From Parastagonospora avenae f. sp. tritici 18332-5 (taxonomy: Eukaryota; Ascomycota; Dothideomycetes; Pleosporales; Phaeosphaeriaceae), in assembly GCA_022559985.1 (NCBI GenBank), contig JAFJTR010000002.1, positions 1,031,277 through 1,095,276 on the forward strand: a stretch of 64,000 bases of DNA. The letters are read 5' to 3'. Of the stretch, positions 30,108-41,202 are shown piece by piece. The notes under the pieces were generated by a model. It worked only from the letters and a program-made list of their open reading frames with translations. It searched no databases and was not told where the DNA came from. How positions within the stretch are numbered: position 1 is the stretch's first letter; each line of letters opens with the position of its first letter. The position numbers and the translations under genes are program-made.

Positions 30108-31064
30108 ATGGCCATCTCGACAATGAAAAGAAACAGTAGTAGGCAAGTCAGCGCCTACCATTGGGTTGCGCATCGCAGGCTAATCCCGTGTGCCTGCAGT
30201 AGTAGTAATAATTCCGTGCACTCGGATGCGTCGAGCGTAGGCGGCGTGCGCGCGTCGTGCTACGCTGTCGACTCCCGTACGGGCGCCCTCCAGGGCTTCC
30301 AGTACACTACGGGGGGTTTCGGGGCTGGGTGGTGTTCCTGAGGTCAGCTCGGTACGTCGCCTTTCCCATATCTTGATGTTTGAATATGGTTGGCGCTAAC
30401 ATTTGTTCAGGGCATACCATCCCCCCCTTCAAGTCCCCCCCTCGCCGCCAAACACACGCCACGCGCGCGCCGAGGGGGGGCTGCATACACCATTACGGGA
30501 GAGTGTGAGAGACTCTTCTGCGAGACACTGCGATCTGTTTTCCTGGGTGAGGGGAGCCAGTTACGCGAGGACTCGCTTGTATTGGGTACGCATTATAAGG
30601 TCGATGGCTATCCGGAGCGTCTGATGGACTCGCCGGAGCCGGAGACATTGGCTGCGGATAGCGGCGTGGTCAGCGATTGGATCGAGATGTGGGACTATGT
30701 TGGCGGTATCAGGTTCCGCGGCTTCGTCGAAGATAAGGATGGCGAGAAGGCTATGTTTGTCTTCTTCGATCAGTCCGTCGTTGCTGGAGATCTCAAGGCT
30801 GGGTGAGTCGCATGTTCTGTCTATCTTCCTACCACCTTGCTAACACCCTCAAGGCTCATGGCCCTCCTCGAACTCTGCGAAGTCGACTACTTCTCCTGCG
30901 ACCGCCTCGTGGTCTGCATTGACCGCCTCGCCGACACGACCGCTCGCGACTCGCTAGTCAAGGATCTCGGCTGGATCGGCTTCTCGCTGACCACGCTCGA
31001 CGACTTCTCCGAGGGTGCCGAATTGACCAGCGACAAGTGGTTGTTCATGGATATGGAAACATAA
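30108..31064 (+). CDS. OAZ1: ornithine decarboxylase antizyme, expressed by +1 programmed frameshift
   Basis: ORF0 (start chosen at 30108, MAISTMKRN; upstream in-frame starts exist) ends ASCYAVDSRTGAL ... GGFGAGWCS at TCC-TGA (30336-30341). Skipping one T continues GAG GTC AGC TCG to a GT donor. The 59-nt intron (30352-30410) leads to GIPSPPSSPPLAAKHTP in phase. A second intron (30803-30853) joins DLKAG to LMALLELCEVDYFSCDRLVV. The ORF1 part is 204 residues, normal for antizymes, with the acetyltransferase-like fold ending in FMDMET. Antizyme binds ornithine decarboxylase monomers and sends them to the 26S proteasome; it also blocks polyamine uptake. Polyamines stimulate the frameshift, closing a feedback loop. 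A GC-AG intron at 30143-30199 may shorten ORF0: it has a GCAAGT donor and is 57 nt, so either form stays in frame. Conceptual translation by ordinary gene finders would miss or truncate this gene. Confidence 0.9.
30330..30342 (+). promoter_or_regulatory. +1 ribosomal frameshift site of antizyme (TGG TGT TCC TGA)
   Basis: The sequence TGG-TGT-TCC-TGA ends ORF0 and is the classic antizyme shift context. The ribosome stalls at the slow UGA with UCC in the P site and slips +1 to read GAG. The downstream frame, after splicing, is open for 200 codons, which supports a functional site. The shift site lies only 10 nt before an intron donor, so any 3' stimulator would have to be in the joined exon. 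Confidence 0.9.
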
Positions 31065-31457
31065 ACACTGTCGTTACTGGAGACGAGAAGAGATATTGGC
31101 TGTCTCTACAACACTGTGCGGGAGTCTGGTTTCACGTCTATGTTTACTGAGAGATCTTATTTGGATATATGGACCGCTTCATGCTGGGGACACTGTTTAA
31201 TCATCGTACATCTTTCTTCAAAAGGTTGCACGGAGTTTTGGATTCGTAAATAGTTCCACTCTGGACTCAATTTAAGCTCGTATTCTTCGCCCTTTTTAAA
31301 CGCTCCCGAACGAAAAGAAGGTGATGAGGTAGCCTGTATACATTCAAAAATCTCCACAGAATTAGGTAGATCATGTCGCAACTGCGTATACATCCAGGTC
31401 CCTCTAAGCGTACGGCAAGTACACTGGACAGTATTGGATTACTTCGCGCATAGTGTT
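31065..31457. other. 3' flanks of convergent antizyme and RAD3 genes
   Basis: 393 bp between two converging stop codons. A minus-strand frame at 31157-31393 has fair amino-acid composition but no recognisable domain. It lies directly downstream of RAD3 on the same strand, so it is more likely trailer sequence. Confidence 0.4.
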
Positions 31458-33903
31458 CTAACTAGCATCCGCATCCACCATGAGAGCATCCATGCCCTCG
31501 CCGCCAAACTCGTCTCCATCGTCCTCCGCATGCTCTTTCTCCGCGCGTCCCTCCAGCGCGCGCATGCTAGCGTTATCCGTGCCGCTAATGGCGAGGAGTT
31601 CGCGCTTCTTCTGGTGCGCGCGCAGATCCTCATAGCTCCACGAACTATGGCCCTCGCCCTCCTTTCTGCTCCACGGCTTGCTCATATCCTTCAAAAAGGC
31701 CTTGGCATTGCCCACCGCCTGGTCGATGGACAATTTCGTCGATTTGGCCTCCAGACCTTGCTGGATCCACTTGGGCAGCTGCGTGACTTTCTTGTTGAAC
31801 CGCTTGTCGGCCAGCACCATGATGCCGTAGTCGTCTTTGCCGCGGATGACACGGCCCAGACACTGCGCGGCGTGCCGCATGGCGTCGAAGGAGAGGAAGT
31901 CGCTCTCCTTGATACGATACGTCTCGCGCAGGAATTCGAGGCGCGCTTTGAGAATGCGGCTTTCGGTGTATTGGTACGGCACGCCCATGCACAGCACCGT
32001 GCGGCCGTAGTGGTGGTCGAAATCGATGCCTTCGCTGACTTTCCCGCGCGCGACGCAGAGTAAGACGGCGCCGCGGCCGTTGTTGCATGCGGTGCGGAAG
32101 GTTTCGAGCGCGAGGGCGGTTTCCTGGGCGTCGGGCGTTTCGACGAGGATGAGTTTGTATTTCCAGACGGTGTCGAGGATTTCCATGCCCTGCCAGGCGG
32201 AAATAATACTCTCCATGTAGAGGTAGGAAGGGAAGAAGACGACGACGCCGTCTGGGGTGAGTTTGCAGAATTCGATGAGGAGGGTGCCGAAGTTGCGCTG
32301 GACTTGCAGGTCATTGCGGTGCTCGAATTGCGAGGTTATTTGGTTTTGGTCGTTGCCGCGGTCGACAATCATGGGGAGGAAGGTCTTGCGGGTGAGCGTC
32401 ATGGTGAAGGATTCTTGCACGACGGTGTTGAAGTTGAGCATGCGGGGGTACATGTCGAGAGGACTCATCGTTCCTGATGTAACGATGACGGAGTAGAAGC
32501 GTTCGAAGACGGGCTTGATGGCGATGGCCGCATCCAAGCACGTAAAGTGGAGGACTGGATTTGGTACGGTCGCTGTGGCTGATTCAAATGGCTCGAGAAT
32601 CAAGAGGAAGCCCGTCTCGTATGTTGCGACGAGGGTTGCGAATGTCGCAATATCCTGCAAGGGCTGATAGTCTTCGATGTTCGTGAGTTCTAGGGTCCGT
32701 ACGAGAGATGTCAAACGCTCGGCGCAGAATCGCAAAGGCTTCTTCTCGATGAACGTGAGGTCGCGGAGATGCTGCAGGAAAGATGGAGGTGTTTCAGAGA
32801 TGACGTGAAGAACCTTCATACGGGTCTTCAGATACTCAATGAATCGCTTGAGGAAAGCAACGAAGTGCTCTGCTCGCCGTATGTTCCCCGGTACGGCCTC
32901 TGTGAGGAGATCGTCGGGCAATGCCGGGTTCGCCATGAATGTGTCCTCCTGTCGTGCTTCGTCTGCAGTTCTAAGGCCTTCGACCAGCTTTGCGTATTCA
33001 CTTTGCAGCTTCTCAGCATCAGTAGTCTTCATCTCCGTGATCTTACGGTCCAGGTTGTTGACACCCTTGGTCGCCTTTCGTAACGAGTCTTCGGTGATGT
33101 CGATGCTGAGAGATTCGATGCATACGTTGTCGATGTTGTGGGCCTCGTCAAAGACCACTATGCAGTCCTTGGAGAGCTCCTTCGATACACGATCCGCAAT
33201 CTTGGGGTCGAGCAGGTAGTGATATGAGTAGATTATGACGTTGCAGTAGGCCATCATGCGTCGCGCTGAGAAGTATGGGCACTGCTTGTGCTTTTCGCCA
33301 TACTTGAGCAGCCCGTCAAATGTGAAGACGCCTGGAGGTACCAGATTGTGTGGCTCCAGTAGATCAAGATTGTCGTGGTAAACGCATAGGTCAACATCCT
33401 CACCACGCTCTTTTTTCTCTTTGACGAAGCCTGCCGTTAAGCTTCTACACTTGGAATCGACTACGGTGCCACTTTTCTCGCGCTTGACAGTCGGATGCAG
33501 ACACAGATTCTTTCGACTTGTCAGGCCAAGACCTCTGAACTCTTCCTCGTAGCCGAGCTCTTTCGTCCGGTACTTCATCAGGTTCTTCAACTCTGCGAGT
33601 GCCTTCTCGATCTCGGACATGGTACGTGAGCAGTAGATTAGTTTGCGCTTCTCTGGGTAGTGCTGTTGGTATGCTACAATGAGAGACAGCAGCGAAATAG
33701 TCTTTCCAGTCCCCGAAGGCATCTCCAAGACGCAGTGCCCGCCCTGGTCTATCACATGACACGGTTAGTCCTTGTTTCATCTGGTGAAGTTGTGGTTACC
33801 GCATACCTAAGGTCTTCTTGAGATCGCACATGTAGGCATACTGCTCAGGATAGACGGACGGGTAAGGGAATAGGACAGGAAGCCCGTCGATATGGAAAAG
33901 CAT
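31458..33903 (-). CDS. RAD3: TFIIH 5'-3' DNA helicase RAD3/XPD (ERCC2)
   Basis: Two exons (33903-33807 and 33748-31458) encode 795 residues. Exon 1 gives MLFHIDGLPVLFPYPSVYPE and the end of the Q-like region. The intron of 58 nt is in phase 1 and the join makes DQGGHCVLEMPSGTGKT with the Walker A Lys at position 48, exactly as in human XPD. Iron-sulfur cluster cysteines occur in KNLCLHP, SKCRSL, DLCVYH and KQCPYF. The DEAH box is VFDEAHNIDN. The Arch domain follows, and helicase domain 2 motifs include ARGKVSEGIDFDHHYGR and QCLGRVIRGKDDYG. XPD unwinds DNA during nucleotide-excision repair and is structural in transcription initiation. The C-terminal tail is acidic (EDDGDEFGG). The gene is divergent from the listerin gene. 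Confidence 0.97.
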
Positions 33904-34425
33904 GATGAGCTCGTGGGAGCCTGAAGGACTCTATGGCGGTGGTCGTGATGCGTTAATTATTATGACCAGACGGCCTGCCGAGAGGTCAGAGATGTCGAAG
34001 TGGTATTTGCTATCATGTGCCTGAAAAGTACATGAGTGGCGTCGGATGTGACTTCTAATTGAAATTGTCGTGGACGGATTGTCGACAAGCGACTTCATGG
34101 ATCCACGGGCGGCTGAACGCGCGAACGGCTTCGCGCTAGCACGTGAGCTCTAGCCGTGCTGGTGATAGCGTTTGACAGGGATGCATCCTGATGGCCCACC
34201 GGCGCCCTCCGCCTGTGCGTCATCGTTGATCCGTAGTTCGTAGTTCGTTTGACTTGAGCCGCACCGGAATTGCTGAACGCCCTTCACGTATCTTGTGTGA
34301 AGTTTGTCTCGTTGCTATTTAGGCTCTGGCGCGGGCTGCACTTTCCTTATTTAATTGGATCATCTGGACCTCTGAGCGACGCTTTGGCAAAAATATCCCG
34401 ACTTCTGCGCGAGCAACACCCCGCC
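33904..34425. promoter_or_regulatory. shared divergent promoter, RAD3 and LTN1
   Basis: 522 bp between the start codons of two divergent essential-process genes. Both promoters must lie here by layout. I see no repeated motif or TATA element that I could assign with confidence. Confidence 0.5.
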
Positions 34426-37400
34426 ATGAGCAAACGTGCAGCCAAAAGTGCCAGCAGTGCACGCGCAGCTTCTACCTTTGGCGCATCCACATTCGGGTCC
34501 CCTTCAGCCACAGCAGCCTTTGCCGTTGCATCGTCACAACTATCCTACGTCTCCGAACCGCCAGACTTTTCCGCCATCTCAGATCCCAATGTCGTGGTGT
34601 ACTTCAGGAACCTCTCTAAGAAAGACAGCACAACCAAGGCAAAGGCGCTTGAGGACATACAGTCATATGTCGCAAAGGAGCCGGCAGTAGAGGAAGGACT
34701 CCTCGAAGCATGGGTGCGTGTTGCGTCTTCTCGTACATACATCTCGTGTAGTAATAATAATTTGTAGGTCAAAATCTATCCGCGCACCTCAATTGACAAT
34801 GCCAAAGCCGTGCGCCAGAATGCGCATCTATTGCACGGTCAGATTGCTGCCTCGGCCGGTAAGCGCATCGCCAAACACATGTCCCAGAGCGTTGCAGCGT
34901 GGCTATCCGGCCTCTACGACAGCGACCGGTCTGTGGTGGAAGCTACGCAGAGCTCGTTACGGCAGGTCTTCAACACGCCCGAGAAGATCCTAAACATACG
35001 CAAGGCATACCAGCAGCCCATCTTGGAGTACTGCAGGGACGCCATCGACAAGGAAAGTACCGCCACGCTGAGCGACGAGCGGAACGTCACCCCCGACGAT
35101 GCAGACGCAAAGTACAGCCGCGTCATATCAGCATGCATATCGCTGCTGGGCAGTTTGCTGTCGAATCTACCACGTGAGGAGCTAGCCAAGTACCAGACAG
35201 ACTACGAAGCATTACTGGGAGACAAGAAGCTGTGGGAGTTTGCATCCTCCAAGGATGCTTCAATACGGCGGTCACTGCATCGCTTCCTGAAGACATGTGT
35301 CGCCAAGGAGCCTGAGGCAGTAAAGGCCAACCTCGAGACTATCAGCAAGTCGTACCTCTCCGTCGCCCTCAACTCCGACCAGACCAATTCAGCCTTTGAG
35401 TACATCGACGCCCTCACAGCCCTTACGTTGGATCACCCCACCGCCTGGACCGAGCACTACACGAGTAAGACAGCAGTTGATCGACGGTTGCGTCAGTTCT
35501 TGAAGAAAGGATCGCAATCAGGACCTCGCGACTATTGGGCACGGTTGACTGCTCTGTTCCACGCTATCCCTAGTGATGTGCTGCCCCGCAATGCTGCAGA
35601 TTCCGCTGAGCTTCTGAGCGCTCTGCAGGGTGGAATGGTCAAGAAGGACGAGCCCAAGCACACCTATGAAGTCGCGTTTGGGACTTACCTCGATATTGTC
35701 GCGCTAATCAATGCTCGTCTCGATGGCGGAGACAAGAAGCAGCTGCTGGATGAGATGGTGCTACCGCTATTGACGCAGTACCTCCAACCATCCGTGGAGA
35801 CATCACAGTGGTCACTGCCGGCGAGTGCGACATCAGTGCTTGCCAAAGCCGCTCGAATCGAAGGCATGGCGGCTACACTTGCTGAAAAATGGCCGACGTA
35901 CGCGAAGCAGCTCGTCGATGCAATCAAAACGTCGGCCCCAGAGCAATCAAGAGACTACGAAAAGTCTCAAGCAGCCGTAGGTCGGCACGCCACACGATTT
36001 GCTACCCTCCAAGAACAAGCCCTCAAGCACGAAGCTTTTGCGCCTGTGCAATCGGTCTTCGCGCAGGCTTCTGCAACTGTGGTCACGGAGGTATTGGGCG
36101 TAATTAAAAGTCGACATGGCAAGCCATACGGGGCGGCTGAAGCCATTGCGGCGATCCTCAAGCGCAACAGCGCCATCCTTGCCAGCACTGAAACTCAACA
36201 GGAGCTCGAACTGTTTCTTCGTGAGGATCTTTCGACACTAGTATCGTCTCCATCTTCGACATATCTGATCGAGCTGTTGTATGCTTGTTCTGCCAGCCAG
36301 TCTTTTCCCGAGATGTGGAGCAGCACCCTCAAAGCCATCCTGCAGGAGCCAGAGTCATCAGCCAGGACGAAGGCTTTGGAAGCAATCCTTACTTCTTCAA
36401 GAATACCAGCCTCTTTCGACCTCGCTTCACGTGATACTGAACTTCAGGCTTTTGTCAAGGGTAGTGTGCGCGAGTCTGTGGAAGGCTCTGCGGAGTGGGA
36501 TTCGTTTAGTCGCATCTTGCAATCGCCCGCCAAAATCATTGCACCCGAGACCACTGACGACATCCTGTCATACCTTACTCAGTCATTGACTATATCGCAA
36601 CGGGCACCTTATTCCCTGCAGGGTCTGCGTCAAATAGTACGATCGAATCCGTCTATGCTACGAGAGTTCGTTAGTACTCCACAAGGCTCCAAGCTTCTCC
36701 AGGGCTTGCTGCTTGCTTCCGAGTCTCCTAGCGACGAGATCGCACAGAGCGCAGCGGCTGTGAATGCTTCTATTCAGACCATGCTTGCATCCGGTTCAGA
36801 TAGCAAGCAGTCGATATTCGAGCTCATCCAGCAAGGTCTCCGAGAGGCGACGCCTACTTCTGTGTCCGTTGAAACACTTGTCGATCTTGCCAAGCAGTCC
36901 ATCACCGCCGGCCAGGAATGGGACGTCCTGAAAAACGTCCTCCCGGCCGTACAGGATTGGGAAACTGCATTGTCTCCGTTCTTGGATTCTCCACCAAGAC
37001 TATCACTGGCCATTACGAACCCTCTAGGTGGTGCGGTCTACCTTGTGGATCAAACAGCTCCTTCGACCTTACCCAGGGTACCTCGCGACGCTGATGGCTA
37101 CTCTGCTGCGTACCGAATTACACAGTACGTGACCCGCTTACTGCAAGAGACAGACCTATTCCCTCCTGAGAGGATCCAAGCCGAACTGAGAGATAACTAC
37201 CTTCGTCTTGTCGCGCTCACAATCCAACTGGCGGATGATAATCTGGGGCTGGCTGGAGCCAACGGCCTCTGGACTAACTACAACGCCGACGCTGAAGCTG
37301 ATGCGATGACATTCATCTCTGATGCGCAACCCTTTGTAACTCAGCAGCTAAAAAGTATGTCTTCGGACTGGTCTGACAATGGCCTTCTACCATGGGCTAT

Positions 37401-39376
37401 GCAGCTGCTGAGCAATGTCGAGACCACGACCTCGCCACGATCCTACTTTACTGCTCGGACATACAGTGTGCTTATTTCGGATGCGATCGAGATGACAGGA
37501 TGGCGCAATGCGGCAACACCATCTCTTCAGGAAGGACTGAAAGCTGCTCGGAAAGAGAAAGCGATCATGCCAATTCTGGCGTATCTCAACGCCTTCAAGG
37601 AGCCACTGGCAGCGGCAAAGGCCAGTGAGCGGATGTGTAATGAGCTCATCGCCAATCTCACTGGCGTGGACATTACGCAAAATTCCGACGAGGCTCTGCG
37701 CCACCTTGTGCAACTGAACAGCTTGCTCAGCCAGGAGGGCATCATTGAAAGCATTGCAAAACAAAGACTTGTTTTCTTTGTCAAACACGTCGTCCCGTGG
37801 GTACAATCTGTTGAGGTCGCTCGGCCTATCAGAGCTGAGCTATGCCGCGCTTTGACTATCCTAATCCCCATGATGGGTGACATGTACGGCGAGCACTGGT
37901 CCGATCTACTAAGCTCCCTTTCTGCTTCTTGGGTGTTCACCACTGACCTCGGCAACGAGACTGGAGAGGATAGCTCCGTCCCATTTGTTCATGCATCTCT
38001 AAAGCTCTATGCGCAGCTTCGAAGCCTGACGCAAATCGAAGAGCCCAATGATGATCTGGTTGACGCTTGGAAAGAGACGGAGCAAGCTGTTGCTGATGGC
38101 CTCATCAACCTGCTCAAGCACTCCCAACACTTCCCCGACGAGTTTCATCAGCCCCTTAAAATGGTGAACGATGTACTTTCTCGACAAATCGCGAAGGTCT
38201 CACTCAAGAACCTTGAGTCTACCGAGGAGCTGTTCCCTCTGCTATATGTGGAGTCGCAGCCCGTGCAGCAGACTGCCTTCAACATCCTGCACAAGCAAAT
38301 CCCTGAGGCCCAGGAACAGATCTCAGTGGACGCAGCCCTAGAGAAGACGACTGCACGTCTACCCGAGGAGCTCTTGTCGCTCATCATCGACGCGCCCACG
38401 GTGGCTGCACTTGCGGAAGCCAACTTCGAGCGCAACGTACCACTGCCACTGCGAGGCTACCTGTTAAGCTGGCTGCTTGTGTTCGATCACCTTGAGCATT
38501 CATCTTTCAAGGTGAAGAACGACTACGTCGACCATATCAAAGAGGGTGAGTACCTTCCCGGTCTATTGAACTTTACCTTCGACTTCCTTGGCCATGCGCA
38601 CAACAAACCGGTGGACGTTTCGAAATTCGACGTAACTACCTACGAGCCGGATGTCGAGCCACCCAAGCGCGACCTACAATGGCTATTGACGCATCTCTAC
38701 TTCTTGTGTCTGCGGCATGTACCATCTTTGACCAAGGCCTGGTTCATCGACTGCAAGTCCCGCGCGACGGTGGTGACGCTGGAGCCCTGGACCGAGAGAT
38801 TCGTAAGTTGCTCCCATCCTGCCCTCTACACCACACATACTAATACCTTCACAGATCTCGCCACCCGTCATCTCCACCGCCCTCAACTCGGTCACCACCT
38901 GGTCCGCCCAACAAGACGACACCTCCCCCTTTAGCGTCCGAGTCGCCCCGCGCGCCCGCGAAATCACCGCCTCCTACCTCATCGACGACGCCAACTGCAG
39001 CATGCGTATCTCCCTCCCACCCGCATTCCCCCTCGCCAACGCACGCATCGACTCACTCGCACGCGTCGCCGTCAACGAAACCAAATGGCAGTCCTGGCTG
39101 CGCACCTCCCTCGGCGCAATCACCATCTTCAACGGCAGCATCATCGACGCCTTGACTACTTTCAAGCGCAATGTTGACGGTGCGATGAAGGGCCAAGTTG
39201 AGTGTGCGATTTGCTATAGTGTTGTGGGCAGTGATAAGAGATTGCCGGAGAAGAAGTGCGGAACGTGCAAGAATCTGTTTCATGGAGGGTGTCTTTTCAA
39301 GTGGTTTAAGAGCAGCGGGAGTAGTAGTTGTCCGCTTTGTAGGAATCCGTTTAATTATGGGGAACAAAGAAATTAG
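34426..39376 (+). CDS. LTN1: listerin-type RING E3 ubiquitin ligase of ribosome quality control
   Basis: Three exons (34426-34713, 34768-38802, 38855-39376) encode 1614 residues. The N-terminal domain (YFRNLSKKDSTTKAKALEDI, then W|VKIYPRTSIDNAKAVRQNAH) is the conserved part that contacts the 60S subunit and NEMF/Rqc2. A very long HEAT/ARM-like alpha-solenoid follows. The C-terminus has an RWD-like domain and a RING-CH-type finger: CAICYSVVG, CGTCKNLFHGGCLFKWFKSS, SCPLCRNPF. Listerin ubiquitinates nascent chains stuck on 60S ribosomes, then Cdc48 extracts them. The ATG at 34426 was chosen because the residues match the family start (KRAAKSASSARAA); an in-frame start 52 codons upstream is less likely. 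Both introns are short (54 and 52 nt) and in phase 0. Confidence 0.95.
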
Positions 39377-39930
39377 AGGTGAGATCATGGGGATAGGACA
39401 CAGGTGGATATGTAGATAAGAAGCGAATGAAGAGATTGAAAGTTCATTGAATTCGAGGTATGAAGTTTTCATTACACAATCCAGGCTTCTAGAACTGCGC
39501 TAGCGGCGGCACGAACGCGCCTAGTCTATTTCACTGCAATTGCTAGCGCGAAGGAGCCGATACTTATGCAGGTACGACCTCACACTAACACCTGGTTTGT
39601 CTAAACAGATCGCGCCGCAACATTTCTGTCGACATACTGATCCAGCTCTCTTTTGCACCGAGTGGTAAGTAAGAAAGTTGCGACGTTTGAGATTAATTAT
39701 GGTATAAAATCAATGTTGCAGCTGTCTATCTAAACGCGAACAGTGAAGAGCACCGCTAACACTCACTCCAGCGCGCTGACTGACTCCAACCCCAAGGAGT
39801 AAAACTACCCACACTCCACACTGTCCTCATCGGGATATCGAAATTATAAACACTGCCCATCTCATCTACAAAGATAGGTACTCCTTCACTCAAATTTGTC
39901 TCATCTCCACCCCTCGTCCTCCCATATCGC
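39377..39930. other. intergenic between convergent LTN1 and the low-complexity gene
   Basis: 554 bp with 3' flanks of two converging genes. I see no gene, repeat or RNA signature. Confidence 0.4.
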
Positions 39931-41202
39931 CTACTTTCCTAAAATCCTCGGTGCATCGTGTTTATCATACGTCTGTACTTCATCCGCATCTTCGAATCCG
40001 AAAGTGCGCTGTTGCTCGCACACCGGCGTCGCGCCCTTGAGGCTGGATCGCCGGACGATGGGCGTGCTGGGTGCGGAGGTCCAGGGGTTGCGTTCGAGTT
40101 CGAGGAGCGCGGATGAGAATTGGGAAGGAGGTGGGTGGGGGGAGCATGGGGGTAGAGGGGAAGATGTGGATGGGGCTGGTAGAGGTGATGATGATGAGGA
40201 TCTGGATGCTTGAAGGGAAGACATCGTCTGGCCCAATGAAGAGCCAGATTTTGTCTGTGATGCATCTGACTGCTTCGAGGCCGATGGTGAGGAACGAGAC
40301 GACGCGGACGATCTAGGTGGCAGCGGATTCAGATGGGCGGGAATAGGGGGCGGGTAACGTGAGGAGCTGCCCTTTGAAGTATTGGAGCTGGCTTCCGAGC
40401 GTGCCGAAGAATCATTGGATCGTTTGAATGGATGGATGCTAGGAATGACCGGGCGTCTAGTGTGTGGACGGGTTGGAATTGGTGCATGTAGCGTAGCTGC
40501 CGACAACACAGCTGAGCGAGCAGAAGAGTGCTGCAAGTCAGGCTCTAGGAATACGCCAGGCATCCGACGCGACGCATCATGCTTCGATGTTGTAGTAACT
40601 CGAGTCGCTGTGCTCGACGAATGACGTGTAGCTGGCGGATCTATGAATGGATCCTGGACTGCGGCACCCCATGATCCGCGCATACCCGTGACATTCGGTG
40701 GATGTGAGAATGGATCTCGAGTTGCTGTCCGTGTACCCTTAACACGGTGCGAATCAGTGAATGGATCTCGAGTTCCTGCTAACGGTAAAAGTGGACAGGA
40801 CGTTCCCATCGGTGCGGCAGATGACCCGGTATATCCAACCGACATCGGAGTCTTCACAGGTGGAGGGATCTTCGCGGCACGGCAATCTTCTCGCGATGTA
40901 ACTGGTCGTGAGGGCCGCGCAGTCTCCTGGATCGTCGGAAGGGGATGATGCGGACGATCTGATGGTGTTGAACGTGGGCCGGACTGAGCAACCATAGGCG
41001 CAGTACCGAGATTGGATGTGTTCCCAGTGTTTGGTAGATGGAAAGGCTGAGCGTGACTAAAGACTGAGGAAGATGGAGGGTATAATGAAGTATCTGTCTG
41101 CTTTGAAAAATCAAGGTGATCGTCCCGGTGCCGGCGAGGTTTACCGCTGTGTTCGCGCGGAATCTTGTTGCCGTCTTTGTCTCGTTCGCTGCGGTAGCCC
41201 AT
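39931..41202 (-). CDS. Ser/Pro-rich low-complexity protein with three DPF motifs, function unknown
   Basis: An open frame of 423 residues from MGYRSERDKDGNKIPREHSG. In-frame starts reach 41661 (576 residues), but the extra part looks less protein-like. The sequence is basic, Ser/Pro/Thr-rich and almost certainly disordered. The only pattern is RDPFTDSHRVKGTRTATRDP, then FSHPP and QDPFIDPPA: three DPF tripeptides in about 50 residues. Around two of them the DNA repeats TGAATGGATCTCGAGTT in the plus-strand direction. DPF/DPW motifs in disordered regions bind the AP-2 alpha-adaptin ear in endocytic proteins, but that link is only a suggestion here. The C-terminus (FGFEDADEVQTYDKHDAPRI) is the least repetitive part and the most likely conserved piece. 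Confidence 0.55.
   Translation of the reverse strand: MGYRSERDKDGNKIPREHSGKPRRHRDDHLDFSKQTDTSLYPPSSSVFSHAQPFHLPNTGNTSNLGTAPMVAQSGPRSTPSDRPHHPLPTIQETARPSRPVTSREDCRAAKIPPPVKTPMSVGYTGSSAAPMGTSCPLLPLAGTRDPFTDSHRVKGTRTATRDPFSHPPNVTGMRGSWGAAVQDPFIDPPATRHSSSTATRVTTTSKHDASRRMPGVFLEPDLQHSSARSAVLSAATLHAPIPTRPHTRRPVIPSIHPFKRSNDSSARSEASSNTSKGSSSRYPPPIPAHLNPLPPRSSASSRSSPSASKQSDASQTKSGSSLGQTMSSLQASRSSSSSPLPAPSTSSPLPPCSPHPPPSQFSSALLELERNPWTSAPSTPIVRRSSLKGATPVCEQQRTFGFEDADEVQTYDKHDAPRILGK

Noticed and set aside
31157..31393. minus-strand open frame of 78 codons downstream of RAD3
   Set aside because: Acceptable composition but no domain, no promoter space (64 bp after the RAD3 stop on the same strand) and likely trailer sequence.
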